Shown piece by piece: positions 1 to 8,390 of a stretch of DNA of 64,000 bases. The stretch is taken from NCBI RefSeq assembly GCF_008107445.1, contig NZ_VSLD01000006.1, forward strand, positions 124,001-188,000. The letters run 5' to 3'. Within the stretch, counting starts at the first letter, position 1, and each line of letters starts with the position of its first letter. Source of the stretch: Arthrobacter echini (GTDB taxonomy: Bacteria > Actinomycetota > Actinomycetes > Actinomycetales > Micrococcaceae). Below the pieces are notes generated by a model that did not search any database, had not been told where the DNA came from, and saw only the letters and a list, made by a program, of their open reading frames with translations. The position numbers and the translations under genes are program-made.

Positions 1-969
1 GCCCTGGGTCTACCCTTCGTCGACCAGGTCTGGGAGATCTACGTGCTGGTGTTCGTCCTGCAGGCGGCGTCGGCCACGTTCACCCCGGCCTTCCAGGCTC
101 TGATCCCGGTCCTGCTGCCCAGCGAGAAGGACTACACCAGCGCGCTGTCTCTCTCACGCATCGCGTACGACCTCGAATCCCTGGTCAGTCCGCTCCTGGC
201 AGCCGCACTGCTGGTCCGGATGTCGTATTCCGATCTGTTCGTCGGCACCATGATCGGTTTCCTGGTCTCCGCGGCCATGGTTCTCGGCACCACTCTACCC
301 ACCGCAGCGACAGCGCGGACTCGAGGTGGCCTGCTGCGGCGAACCTCCCGCGGGACCCGGATCTTCCTGCGTACGCCCGCGCTGCGGGGACTCCTCGCAC
401 TGAACCTGGTGGTTGCGGCGGGCACCGCGCACGTCGTCGTCAATACGGTGGTGTATGCACGGGGCCTCTTCGGTGGATCCATGACCGATGTCGCAATCGC
501 CCTGGCCTTCTACGGTGCGGGGTCCATGATGGTCGCGTTCATGACGCCCTGGGTGCTCGAGCGCCTGGGCGAACGGGCGTTCATGCTCCTCGGCGGAGCT
601 CTCCTGCCCGTCGGCCTGCTCGGAGCCGGGCTCGTCGGCGGCAGCTCCTGGACGGCGTTCCTCGGCCTATGGGCGATTCTCGGCATCGCCACCTCGATGA
701 TCAGCACCCCGTCCTCGCGCCTGCTCCGGCGCGCGGCCACCGACGGGACGAGGAGCCATCTGTTCTCCGCCCAGTTCTCGCTGTCGCATGCCTGCTTCAT
801 GCTGACCTACCCGCTTGCGGGCTGGGTCGGAGCGGCAGCGGGGCTCCCCGCCGCAGGGCTCGTCCTTGCGGGGGTGGGTCTCGCCGGCGTCATCATCGCC
901 GTCTCGTCCTGGCCGGCGTCTACGATCACAGGGGCGGGGGAGCCGGAAACCCAGCAGGCAGGACGGTAG
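1..969 (+). CDS. MFS transporter, 5' truncated by window edge
   Basis: The reading frame is open from base 1 (ALGLPFVDQVW...), so this is the C-terminal part of a longer gene; the GTG at 43 is only an internal codon. About 320 residues are visible, with at least eight strongly hydrophobic helices separated by short loops and a central basic loop (TARTRGGLLRR), the usual break between the two halves of a major facilitator. The fold and the helix pattern near LLGGALLPVGLLGAGLVGG resemble the EntS/macrolide-efflux-like branch of MFS exporters. The substrate cannot be read from this piece. An ArsR-type regulator starts 43 bp downstream on the same strand, so the pair may be a regulated efflux unit. 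Confidence 0.8.
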   Translation, partial: ALGLPFVDQVWEIYVLVFVLQAASATFTPAFQALIPVLLPSEKDYTSALSLSRIAYDLESLVSPLLAAALLVRMSYSDLFVGTMIGFLVSAAMVLGTTLPTAATARTRGGLLRRTSRGTRIFLRTPALRGLLALNLVVAAGTAHVVVNTVVYARGLFGGSMTDVAIALAFYGAGSMMVAFMTPWVLERLGERAFMLLGGALLPVGLLGAGLVGGSSWTAFLGLWAILGIATSMISTPSSRLLRRAATDGTRSHLFSAQFSLSHACFMLTYPLAGWVGAAAGLPAAGLVLAGVGLAGVIIAVSSWPASTITGAGEPETQQAGR

Positions 970-1012
970 CGTGGCAGTCCAGCTGACCGGAGCACGCAGG
1001 GGAGGGACCGTC

Positions 1013-1402
1013 ATGATCGACCACAGTGGGGACCCCGGGTCCTCCCGACGGCGTCCCGCGGGCAGCGCACCGAGCCTCATCCATCCTGTGGAGCCGGACG
1101 CGCGGCGCCTCGAGGCGGGGGCGGCCACGTTCCGGATGCTCGCTGATCCGACCCGGCTGCACATCCTCTGGCTCCTCACCCAGGGGACCGCCGACGTCGG
1201 CACGCTCGTGGCGGCCACGGGTGCCGCCCGTACCGCGGTGAGCCAGCATCTGGCCAAACTCCGACTCTCCGGGCTCGTGTCCACGCGCAAGGAAGCGCGC
1301 AATGTCCTCTACACCATCATCGACGGTCACCTCACCCGACTCATCCTCGAAGGGATGAACCACGCCGATCACCGGGTCACAGGAGAGCCCGACCACGAGT
1401 AG
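1013..1402 (+). CDS. ArsR-family winged-helix transcriptional regulator
   Basis: A 129-residue DNA-binding protein. The winged helix runs from about residue 38 (FRMLADPTRLHILWLL) through the recognition helix (ARTAVSQHLAKLRLSGLV) to the wing (RKEARNVLYTI). I chose ATG 1013 because AGGGGAGGG lies just upstream; the frame stays open further 5' but that stretch overlaps the MFS gene. No ArsR-type CxC metal site is visible, so it may be one of the non-metal ArsR sensors. It follows the MFS gene by 43 bp, and regulating that transporter is the simplest role. The acidic/His tail (HADHRVTGEPDHE) could bind metal, but that is a guess. Confidence 0.85.
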   Translation: MIDHSGDPGSSRRRPAGSAPSLIHPVEPDARRLEAGAATFRMLADPTRLHILWLLTQGTADVGTLVAATGAARTAVSQHLAKLRLSGLVSTRKEARNVLYTIIDGHLTRLILEGMNHADHRVTGEPDHE

Positions 1403-1466
1403 TGCCCGCAGCTTCGGGGGACGACCGCATGGCGGAGTGCGGCCGCCGCGCCAGTAGCATCGAGGG

Positions 1467-2201
1467 GTGAAACCGTTCCTCCTGCTGGCCACCCGCGCCG
1501 AGAACCACGCCGCCGACGCCGAGTACCGCAGCTTCCTGCGCTTCGGCGGCCTCGCCGGGTCCGAGCTCCACAGGATCCGGCTGGAGGAGGGGCCCATGCC
1601 CGAGCTCGAGCTGGCCGACTACTCCGGGATCTTCCTCGGCGGGAGTCCGTTCAACTCCTCTGATCCGGAGGAGGCGAAGACCGGTGTGCAGCAGCGCGTG
1701 GAGCGCGAACTGGATGCACTCCTGGACCGGGTCGTGCCGGAGGACTTCCCGTTCCTGGGTGCCTGCTACGGTGTCGGGACCCTCGGTCGGCACCAGGGAG
1801 CCGTCGTGGACACCACCTACGCCGAGCCCATCGGTACGGTACAGATCACCGTGAGCGACGACGGCGCCGCGGACCCGCTGCTGGCCGCGCTGCCGTCGTC
1901 GTTCGCGGCGTACGTGGGGCACAAGGAGGCCTGCGCCGCCCTGCCGCGGGGAGCGGTGCTCCTGGCCTCCTCCGCGACGTGTCCCGTGCAGATGTTCCGC
2001 GTGGGGTCCAACGTCTACGCCACGCAGTTCCACCCCGAACTCGACGTCGAGGCGCTCGTGGGCCGGATCAGCACCTACCGCCATGCGGGCTACTTCCCGC
2101 CGGAGCAGGCCGAGGAGTACATGGAGCGGGCGCGGGCCACGGTCGTGGACCAGCCCGAGGCGATCCTGCGCTCCTTCGTGATGCGGTACGCACGCGACTG
2201 A
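1467..2201 (+). CDS. Class I glutamine amidotransferase-like protein (GuaA-type GATase1)
   Basis: A 244-residue stand-alone amidotransferase domain. The nucleophile elbow is FLGACYG with Cys100, and the acid/base pair is in YATQFHPEL with His189 and Glu191, so the Cys-His-Glu triad is complete. It resembles the GMP-synthase-like GATase1 group of hypothetical amidotransferases that occur without a synthetase domain. Such proteins hydrolyse glutamine, or gamma-glutamyl compounds as in PuuD-type enzymes, in the cytoplasm. The GTG start at 1467 is followed at once by the family-typical N-terminus MKPFLLLATRAE. No synthetase partner is adjacent, so the biological substrate is unknown. Confidence 0.85.
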   Translation: MKPFLLLATRAENHAADAEYRSFLRFGGLAGSELHRIRLEEGPMPELELADYSGIFLGGSPFNSSDPEEAKTGVQQRVERELDALLDRVVPEDFPFLGACYGVGTLGRHQGAVVDTTYAEPIGTVQITVSDDGAADPLLAALPSSFAAYVGHKEACAALPRGAVLLASSATCPVQMFRVGSNVYATQFHPELDVEALVGRISTYRHAGYFPPEQAEEYMERARATVVDQPEAILRSFVMRYARD

Positions 2202-2340
2202 CCCCCGTGCCGTCCGGTGGCCTGTTTCCGCCCGGTGGTCCCGTCCGTCGGCGTGCGGCGATCCTGCCCCAATCCTGCGGCTGGGCGCCCGCGGGCAGGG
2301 GAGGCGCCACCTACGCTTGTGGGGTGGGGGATCAGCGGTC

Positions 2341-2781
2341 ATGACGGTGGGTCATGCGGACGGCGAGCAGCACGAGCGGGCCCGGAGGGCGGCCGAGCGT
2401 GCAGCGCGCCTCGTGGAGGAACTGACCCGTGCGCGCATCGACGTCGAACTCTTCGAGCGGCAGCGTCGGCGCAGTCCGCTCCCCGGCTCGGCAGGAGTGG
2501 TCCCGGGGATGCGTGGCCCCCGCAGGCGGCCGACCCGGGTGACCCTCGGGTTCTGGCTCATCACGCTCTACCTGCTCGTCACAATGCTCGCGCAGGCACC
2601 CCCGAACGCGACGGATTCCACCGTGTACCAGCCGCGTGCCCTGCTGGAGCTGACGACGGCGCCCGCACCGGCCGACGGCGTCCGCGCCCAGCGCTTCTGC
2701 CCTCGAACGGGCCTCGCTCGGCGTCCCTGTCTTCCGTCGGACCCGGGCGGTAGTGTCGGAGGACGCGCAGAGCAGGGCTGA
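2341..2781 (+). CDS. Hypothetical small single-span membrane protein
   Basis: An ATG-started frame of 146 codons. It has a charged, probably helical N-terminal half (RARRAAERAARLVEELTRAR), a basic stretch, one hydrophobic segment (FWLITLYLLVTMLA) and a Pro/Ala-rich tail. I recognise no family. Its last 29 bases overlap the proposed start of the flavoprotein gene, which would imply translational coupling or that the tail or start is misplaced. The amphipathic N-terminus plus a membrane span suggests a real protein, but the Arg/Pro-rich C-terminus could be chance coding in GC-rich DNA. Confidence 0.4.
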   Translation: MTVGHADGEQHERARRAAERAARLVEELTRARIDVELFERQRRRSPLPGSAGVVPGMRGPRRRPTRVTLGFWLITLYLLVTMLAQAPPNATDSTVYQPRALLELTTAPAPADGVRAQRFCPRTGLARRPCLPSDPGGSVGGRAEQG

Positions 2782-4063
2782 CCCGGAAGAGGTAACCGTC
2801 ATCCGTACCACCACGAGCACCGCCCCGACGGGTCGCACGGTTCCCGTCACCCTCGCCTCCGGCGAGCAGCGGCATCATCAGGTGCTCATCATCGGAGGCG
2901 GGAACGCGGGTATCTCCCTGGCCGCGCGCCTCCGCCGCTACCGGTTCAAGGACATCGCCGTCATCGAGCCCAAGAGCCGCCACCTCTACCAGCCGCTCTT
3001 CTCCCATATCGCCGGCGGGACCGCCGACGCCTTCGAGGCTGTTCGGCTGCAGTCCGCCGTGACGCCCCAGGGTGTTGCCTGGATCCGGGACAAGGCCGTG
3101 GACGTCAGCACGGACACGCACACGGTCCTCCTGGAGTCGGGCTCTGCCATCACCTACGACCACCTGGTGGTCTGCCCCGGGATCCAGAACGACTGGTCGT
3201 CCATCCCCGGGCTGAAGGAGGCCATGGAGGGGCCGCACGGTGCCTCGAACTACGAGTACGAGCTCGCGCCGAAGGCCTGGGACCTCTTCCGCGGGATGAC
3301 CGGCGGCACCGTGGTCTTCACGCAACCCTCGGGACCGGCGTCGTGCGCCGGTGCCGCGCAGAAGCCGCTCTATCTCGCTTGCGACCACTGGCGGCGCGAG
3401 GGCGTACTCAAGGACATCAGGGTGGTGCTGGCCGTGCCCACGCCGACCATCTTCGGGATGGAGATCATCGACGAGGAGCTGAACCGGAAGATCGACGAGT
3501 ACGGCATCGAGGTGCGCTTCAGCACGGAACTGGCCTCGGTGGAGCCGCAGGCGCGAACAGTGCAGTTGCTGAACACCGCGACCGGTGCGGCGGAGACCCT
3601 CTCCTACGACGTCCTGCACGCGGTTCCACCGCAGTCGGCACCCCAGTGGCTGAAGACCACCGATCTTCCGGCGCCGGGGAATCGCGCGGGTTTCGTGGAG
3701 GTGGATCCCCTGATCCTGCGGCACCCCCGCTTCCCGGAGGTGTGGTCGCTGGGAGATTCCGCGTCCACGCTGAACTCGAAGTCCGGGGCGGCCCTGCGGA
3801 CCCAGGCCAAGGTCCTCGCCAAGAATCTACGGGCGGTCACCCGGGGCAGGAAGCCCACCACGAAGTACAACCAGTACTCGGCGTGCCCCTTCGTGGTCAG
3901 CCGGAACACCGTGGTGTTCTCGGAGTTCGACGACAAGTACTCACCGATGCCGACGGTGCCGGGGTGGAACAACCTGGCCCGGGAGCGTCGGCTCACGTTC
4001 ATCGCCGAACGTGTGATGCTGCCCAAGATCTACTGGAATCTGATCCTCCGAGGGCTGGCCTAG
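2753..4063 (+). CDS. Sulfide:quinone oxidoreductase-like FAD-dependent oxidoreductase
   Basis: A 436-residue flavoprotein of the two-dinucleotide-binding-domain family. The FAD fingerprint VLIIGGGNAG is near residue 44, and a second FAD-binding motif lies around VWSLGDSAS (330-338). Two cysteines fall where type II (Hmt2/SQOR-like) sulfide:quinone reductases have their redox pair: Cys198 in SCAGAAQKPLYLA and Cys378 in YSACPFVV. The expected reaction is membrane-associated oxidation of sulfide to persulfide or polysulfide with electrons passed to quinone. The C-terminal hydrophobic/aromatic helix (MLPKIYWNLILRGLA) fits membrane docking. The first ~40 residues are poorly conserved, so the GTG start is uncertain. 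No persulfide dioxygenase or rhodanese is adjacent. Confidence 0.85.
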   Translation: MSEDAQSRADPEEVTVIRTTTSTAPTGRTVPVTLASGEQRHHQVLIIGGGNAGISLAARLRRYRFKDIAVIEPKSRHLYQPLFSHIAGGTADAFEAVRLQSAVTPQGVAWIRDKAVDVSTDTHTVLLESGSAITYDHLVVCPGIQNDWSSIPGLKEAMEGPHGASNYEYELAPKAWDLFRGMTGGTVVFTQPSGPASCAGAAQKPLYLACDHWRREGVLKDIRVVLAVPTPTIFGMEIIDEELNRKIDEYGIEVRFSTELASVEPQARTVQLLNTATGAAETLSYDVLHAVPPQSAPQWLKTTDLPAPGNRAGFVEVDPLILRHPRFPEVWSLGDSASTLNSKSGAALRTQAKVLAKNLRAVTRGRKPTTKYNQYSACPFVVSRNTVVFSEFDDKYSPMPTVPGWNNLARERRLTFIAERVMLPKIYWNLILRGLA

Positions 4064-4321
4064 GAGCGTTACAGGGCTACTTGACCAGATCCTGGTGGTC
4101 GGGGTGGCACTGGATGTACGCGGCGACGAATTCGCACTGCCGGACCGGCGCTGAGCTGCTGCTCGCAGGAGGGTCAACGCCGGGGTGTGGTCGGACCGGA
4201 GCCGCCGCGGCGCGAAAATAGGGCTCCGCCGGGGGCTGAACACCCGGGGAAGGCTGGTCAGCGTGCAGGCGCGGGGACTACCGTCGAAGGGAAGATATCC
4301 GCTCGACGCCAAGGAGTTCAC

Positions 4322-4975
4322 ATGTCACGCGTAGCCATCATCGGCGGGCACGGAAAAGTCGCCCTGCACCTCACGAAGATCCTGACGGGTCAGGGTCACC
4401 AGGTGAGTTCGCTGTTCCGGAACCCGGATCATTCGCCGGAGGTGGAGCAGGCCGGCGCGACTCCTGTCGTCGCCGATCTGGCCGAGCTGTCGAAGGAGCA
4501 GATGGCCGAGGTCTTCCGCGGGCACGACGCCGTGGTCTGGTCCGCAGGCTCCGGCGGCAGCAGCCCCGAGGCGACATACGCCGTCGACCGCGACGCCGCG
4601 ATCCGCTCGATGGACGCAGCGAAGGAGGCCGCCGTGGGCCGGTACGTCATGGTGTCCTACCTCGGAGCGGGCAAGGATCACGGTGTCCCCGAGGACAACG
4701 GTTTCTTCCACTACGCGGAGGCCAAGGCTGCTGCGGACGAGCACCTCCGCAACTCGGAGCTCGCCTGGACGATCCTCGGCCCGGGTGGACTCACCACGGA
4801 TGCTGGCACCGGGAAGATCGAGGTCTCCAGCAAGCCCCAGAACGATTCCGTGCCGCGCGAGGACGTGGCCCACGTGGCCGCCGTCGTGCTGGGCAACCTC
4901 GGGACCGTGGACAGGACCATCGAGTTCACCAGCGGGGACACCCCGATCGCCGAGGCCGTCGAAGCCTCGCTGTAG
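4322..4975 (+). CDS. NAD(P)H-binding atypical short-chain dehydrogenase (YwnB/YhfK-like)
   Basis: A 217-residue Rossmann protein. The N-terminal dinucleotide motif is IIGGHGKVA and the body is typical of the NAD(P)-binding family PF13460 (AVVWSAGSGG, VSYLGAGKDHG, HYAEAKAAADEHL, WTILGPGGLTTD). ATG 4322 has an AAGGAG ribosome site 7 bases upstream. Members act as sugar-nucleotide-epimerase-like reductases or redox-sensing proteins and most have no assigned substrate. It is transcribed alone and is followed closely by a strong hairpin terminator. The 258-bp region before it shows nothing I can identify. Confidence 0.85.
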   Translation: MSRVAIIGGHGKVALHLTKILTGQGHQVSSLFRNPDHSPEVEQAGATPVVADLAELSKEQMAEVFRGHDAVVWSAGSGGSSPEATYAVDRDAAIRSMDAAKEAAVGRYVMVSYLGAGKDHGVPEDNGFFHYAEAKAAADEHLRNSELAWTILGPGGLTTDAGTGKIEVSSKPQNDSVPREDVAHVAAVVLGNLGTVDRTIEFTSGDTPIAEAVEASL

Positions 4976-5004
4976 TTCTCCCGCGGTTGTCCTACCGCGA
5001 TCGG

Positions 5005-5033
5005 AAGGCGGCGCCCGGAGCGGGCGCCGCCTT
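5005..5033. terminator. Rho-independent-type hairpin between convergent genes
   Basis: A perfect 13-bp stem (AAGGCGGCGCCCG paired with its complement) closes a 3-base loop and is followed by TTCTTCG. It sits 30 bp after the + strand NAD(P)-binding gene and 37 bp after the end of the minus-strand membrane gene, so it may serve both. Confidence 0.8.
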
Positions 5034-5035
5034 CT

Positions 5036-5071
5036 TCGTGCCCGGGGATTTACTTCTTGGTGCGGCGGCTC
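5036..5071. repeat. 36-bp direct repeat, copy 1
   Basis: TCGTGCCCGGGGATTTACTT... matches positions 8355-8390 at 34 of 36 bases by eye. On the minus strand it reads as the sequence that, in the other copy, encodes the last residues (SRRTKK-stop) of the DsbA-like gene. It overlaps the stop codon of the membrane gene at 5070. Confidence 0.85.
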
Positions 5072-7064
5072 AGGGGCAGCCGGTGATCTTGTAGAGCGCC
5101 CTGCTGCCGTCGACGAGAACGGGCGTCAGGCCCCGTGCGGTGTCGACACCGTAGAAACCGGGCCAGGAGTCGAGGCCGGCGCTGCCGTGGGAGAGGCCCG
5201 GCGCATCCTGGTAGAAGTGCGTGGCGCCCACCTCCGTGAGGGCCGCGCACACCGTGGGATCCGTGCCGAGGCGATTGAAGTCCGAGCGCAGGAGCCGGTG
5301 GGCGGCCGTGGGCGAGGGGGAACCGAGCTGGGTGTAGACGACCCGGTGCTGCGTCAGCGTGTAGAAGAAGGTCTCCCCGTTGAACGGATCCCCGAGCACT
5401 ACGGCGTCCTGCGGAATGAGCTCTCCGGCCCGGCGGATGAAGTCCTGCTCTCCCTGCGACAGGACACCCACGCCCGGAGTGGGCGACGTGACGTAGTTGT
5501 GTGCTGCCACCGATGTCCGTTCGGCCAGCCGGAAGCCTGCAGACCCGGCGTAGGCGGCTGCCAGGAGCAGAACGGTCGTACCTGCGGCCGTGACGCGGAC
5601 TCCTCTGTTCGTGAGGCGCAGTTGTGGGCGGATCAGGTCCGCGAGCACCCGGACGAGGCCTCGCACGATCGTTACGAGCGCGAAGGCAGCGAGAATGGTC
5701 CCCGTCATGGCGATGAAGGGGGCCAGGCGCTGCGTGTCCTTGTACCAGAAGCCCGTGAGGAAGCGCAGCGGGTTCTCCGGCCCGGCAGCGAGTACATACA
5801 GGGCGACGAAGATCAGCCAGGATGCGGCGAGCGGACGCGCCTCCCGGCGGATCAACGTCAGAATGACCCCGGCGATGACGAGCACGCCCACGAGATTGAC
5901 GTCGTCGATGGTCGGTGGTCTCAGCGCGGGGAACACTGGGAGGTCGAAGAGCGCGAGGGCGAGGGCATCGGGGAGGATCGCCCGGGTGGCACGTGGATAG
6001 TTCATCACCCCGACGAGTAGGCGCGAGGTCATGAGCCCGACGACGGCCACCACTGCGAGAGTCGTGGCCGCTGCCGCGATGACCAGCGTCGCACGCCGAT
6101 GTCGCCGGAACCCCGCGACGAGGGCGGGCGCCGCACGGGCGATCAGGAAGGGGAGCGCCGCCGCCCCCAGGCCGAACGCTGCACTCGGGTGTGCCGCGAC
6201 GCATCCGGCCAGCACCGCGAGGGCCAGGACGAACAGCAGAACCCTGTCCTGCAACCGAGGTGTTCGGGCCTTGCCTACGAGCAGAAGGAGAAGGGCGAGG
6301 GCCGCTGGGACCAGAGCTGTGGCCAGGCCGTTGGGCCACTGACCGCTGCGGAGCAGCTGGGAGGCCGGGAAGCTGACGAAGGATGCGGCGAGCACCGGCG
6401 TCGTCGCCCAGACCGCCGGCAGGCGCGGCAGGAGCACCGCCGCCAGGAACACCAGGCCGAGCGGCCAGATGAGCCCGCCGATGACGATCGAGGAGGCATT
6501 CGCTGCTTCGACGACGCCCCCCGGATAGAGACTCACGACCTCGTGCCAGCCGGCCGGATAGTAGGTTCCCCGTCCAGTACCGAAGATCGGGTTGACGTCC
6601 CACGGGGTGGCCCGCCCCGACTCCTGGATCCAGGTCAGCACGTTCACGTGGAAGATCGGATCCCAGCCGTGGGACGCCGTACCCAGTGTCCCCATGCCCT
6701 CCACCAGCGCCCGGCTGATGAGCGCGCCGCCCATGAAAAGGCCTGCTCCGAGCGCTGCCGCTCGCAGCGGGCCCGGTGCCGGCACGAGCGGGACGTCGAA
6801 GGTGAACCGGCGCGGCAGGAGCTGCACGGCGACAGGTGGAAGGAGCAGGACGATGGCAACGGCCCACAGAGTCCACGGGATGTGCAGGAGGTCGAAGAGA
6901 AGCGAAGCTGCCGTCAGCACCAGGAGGGTCACGGCGGGTCCGAGGGCGAGGGCGGCCGGCCACCCCGGTCGGAGCGGGAGCAGGGTCACGAACCCGGGGA
7001 GGAAGAACGCAACCATCATGAAGAGGATGGGCAGGGCGCTCTGGAGGAGATCAGGGAAGGGCAT
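5070..7064 (-). CDS. DUF6541-like polytopic membrane protein
   Basis: A 664-residue integral membrane protein. Roughly the first two thirds consist of a dozen or more hydrophobic helices; the C-terminal ~170 residues are a soluble outward domain (QGEQDFIRRAGELIPQDAVV...) with paired cysteines near the end (TVCAAL and KITGC). This layout matches actinobacterial DUF6541 proteins and resembles GT-C glycosyltransferases or polymerases of cell-surface glycans, but I see no catalytic signature I can defend. I prefer ATG 7064 (MPFPDLLQSAL), because an upstream GTG at 7118 would overlap the preceding gene. It lies 22 bp after the polysaccharide pyruvyl transferase gene, and the pair probably modifies an envelope polysaccharide. 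Confidence 0.75.
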   Translation of the reverse strand: MPFPDLLQSALPILFMMVAFFLPGFVTLLPLRPGWPAALALGPAVTLLVLTAASLLFDLLHIPWTLWAVAIVLLLPPVAVQLLPRRFTFDVPLVPAPGPLRAAALGAGLFMGGALISRALVEGMGTLGTASHGWDPIFHVNVLTWIQESGRATPWDVNPIFGTGRGTYYPAGWHEVVSLYPGGVVEAANASSIVIGGLIWPLGLVFLAAVLLPRLPAVWATTPVLAASFVSFPASQLLRSGQWPNGLATALVPAALALLLLLVGKARTPRLQDRVLLFVLALAVLAGCVAAHPSAAFGLGAAALPFLIARAAPALVAGFRRHRRATLVIAAAATTLAVVAVVGLMTSRLLVGVMNYPRATRAILPDALALALFDLPVFPALRPPTIDDVNLVGVLVIAGVILTLIRREARPLAASWLIFVALYVLAAGPENPLRFLTGFWYKDTQRLAPFIAMTGTILAAFALVTIVRGLVRVLADLIRPQLRLTNRGVRVTAAGTTVLLLAAAYAGSAGFRLAERTSVAAHNYVTSPTPGVGVLSQGEQDFIRRAGELIPQDAVVLGDPFNGETFFYTLTQHRVVYTQLGSPSPTAAHRLLRSDFNRLGTDPTVCAALTEVGATHFYQDAPGLSHGSAGLDSWPGFYGVDTARGLTPVLVDGSRALYKITGCP

Positions 7065-7086
7065 GGACGCAGCGCCGCTCAGGTGG

Positions 7087-8310
7087 TCAGCGGAACCGCC
7101 GACGACGCAGGGCGTCACCGACCTGGCTGGTCAGGGACCGTGGCTCCGGAGCGTTCTCGGTGACAGGCGTCTCGGGGTAGAGCTCGAGTGCCTCCGCGGT
7201 CTTCCGTGCCACCAGCTCGGGAAGGGAGGACGCCAGCTGACCCGTGCCCGTGGGCATCGTCGGTGCGGCGTCATCGGACGCGATCGCCCAGCCGCTGCCC
7301 AGAGCGGTGACAGATCCGTGCTTGACGTCGTAGTAGCCGGGATTCATGACGACGGCGATGCCCACGCCACCGGCGGCTGCACCCAGCAGATGGAAGTGGA
7401 AGCGGCTCGTGACCCAGGACTGGCGTGAGGAAAGCTGGAGCCCTTCCCTCCAGAGCGTTGCGAAGGGCAGGAAGTTCGCCTCGGGGATGAGGTCGGCGAG
7501 CTGCTCGTACGCGGCCCGGTCGCCACCGGGAATCGCCTCGAGGTAGTACACGTCCCGCCCTTGGTCTTTGGCGAGGGCTGCTTCGCGCCGTGCGACGGCC
7601 ACCGCGGAGGCGATCCGGGCCGGATCCACGGTGTCGCTCTGGATGCAGATGAACAGGCCGTCGGCCTTTCCTCCCGCATCTCCGTCGGTCTCCGCGCTCC
7701 ACCGGATCGCCGCGGGTGCTCCGAGGAACGCGTCGTCGAGGCCGAATTCGACGCCGTACGCCTCGGCTCCGCCCTGGTCCCGGGCCGTGACGTGCTCGAA
7801 CCCGCTGAACAGGTCCGTCGGCGGGAGCGTCCCGGTGATCGCCGGCAGCAGGCCTTGCCCGGTGGCGAGCAGACGCGCCCCGCTCAGCGCCTGGGTGGCC
7901 TTCATCGCGTGGACGAGGCCGACGTGTTGGGTCCAGACCGCGTTGATGTAGCCGCCGCCGATCAGGTGGAGGGTGCCGGCGTCGCGCAGGGTGAGCAGAC
8001 CGAGGTCGTAGGTCGGAGTGCCGAGGTGCGTGACGCGCTCGGTGATCGCTGCCGCTGCTTCGTCGGTGGGCAGGTGCTGGTGGTCGTGCACCAGCCGCCA
8101 GAGCGTGTTCGTGAAGCGCACTCTGGGATGCAGGTCCCCGAAGAGGATCTGTGCGAGTCCGGGTTGTGGGCAGTCCAGCCAGACGTCGTCGTCGGGCCTG
8201 GTCCTCGCCAGATGACGCAGCCAGGCGGCAGCGATGAACTCGTCACCGAAGTTCGGATTGCCCGAGGGTCCGATGAGGTAGATGGGGCCCGGGCGCATGG
8301 AGAAAATCAT
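7087..8310 (-). CDS. Polysaccharide pyruvyl transferase family protein
   Basis: About 407 residues beginning MIFSMRPGPIYLIG; ATG 8298 is an equally possible start. The N-terminus has the GPSGNPNFGDEFIAAAWLRH stretch expected of CsaB/WcaK-like pyruvyl transferases, followed by a nucleotide-sugar-enzyme-like C-terminal half with a Ser/Arg/His cluster (SSRQSWVTSRFHFHLLG) typical of the family. Known members transfer pyruvate from phosphoenolpyruvate to sugars of cell-wall or exopolysaccharides, creating ketal anchors for surface proteins. It forms an apparent operon with the downstream membrane gene. Both lie between the two copies of a 36-bp repeat, which hints at joint acquisition. Confidence 0.8.
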   Translation of the reverse strand: MIFSMRPGPIYLIGPSGNPNFGDEFIAAAWLRHLARTRPDDDVWLDCPQPGLAQILFGDLHPRVRFTNTLWRLVHDHQHLPTDEAAAAITERVTHLGTPTYDLGLLTLRDAGTLHLIGGGYINAVWTQHVGLVHAMKATQALSGARLLATGQGLLPAITGTLPPTDLFSGFEHVTARDQGGAEAYGVEFGLDDAFLGAPAAIRWSAETDGDAGGKADGLFICIQSDTVDPARIASAVAVARREAALAKDQGRDVYYLEAIPGGDRAAYEQLADLIPEANFLPFATLWREGLQLSSRQSWVTSRFHFHLLGAAAGGVGIAVVMNPGYYDVKHGSVTALGSGWAIASDDAAPTMPTGTGQLASSLPELVARKTAEALELYPETPVTENAPEPRSLTSQVGDALRRRRFR

Positions 8311-8327
8311 AGCCCAGCGCACGTCGA

Positions 8328-8350
8328 CTCCCCGGTCTGCTGCCGGGGAG
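8328..8350. terminator. Hairpin after the DsbA-like gene
   Basis: The stem CTCCCCGG/CCGGGGAG (8 bp) closes a 7-base loop. It lies just past the minus-strand stop of the DsbA-like gene and upstream of the pyruvyl transferase gene. No long U-tract follows, so it is a moderate candidate. It occupies the same position relative to repeat copy 2 that the 5005-5033 hairpin has relative to copy 1. Confidence 0.5.
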
Positions 8351-8354
8351 CCGC

Positions 8355-8390
8355 TCGTGCCCGAGGGTTTACTTCTTGGTGCGGCGGCTC
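8355..8390. repeat. 36-bp direct repeat, copy 2 (3' end of DsbA-like gene)
   Basis: This copy contains the final codons (SRRTKK) and stop of the DsbA-like gene plus ~14 bp of its downstream sequence. It matches 5036-5071 except for two substitutions in the non-coding part. Confidence 0.85.
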
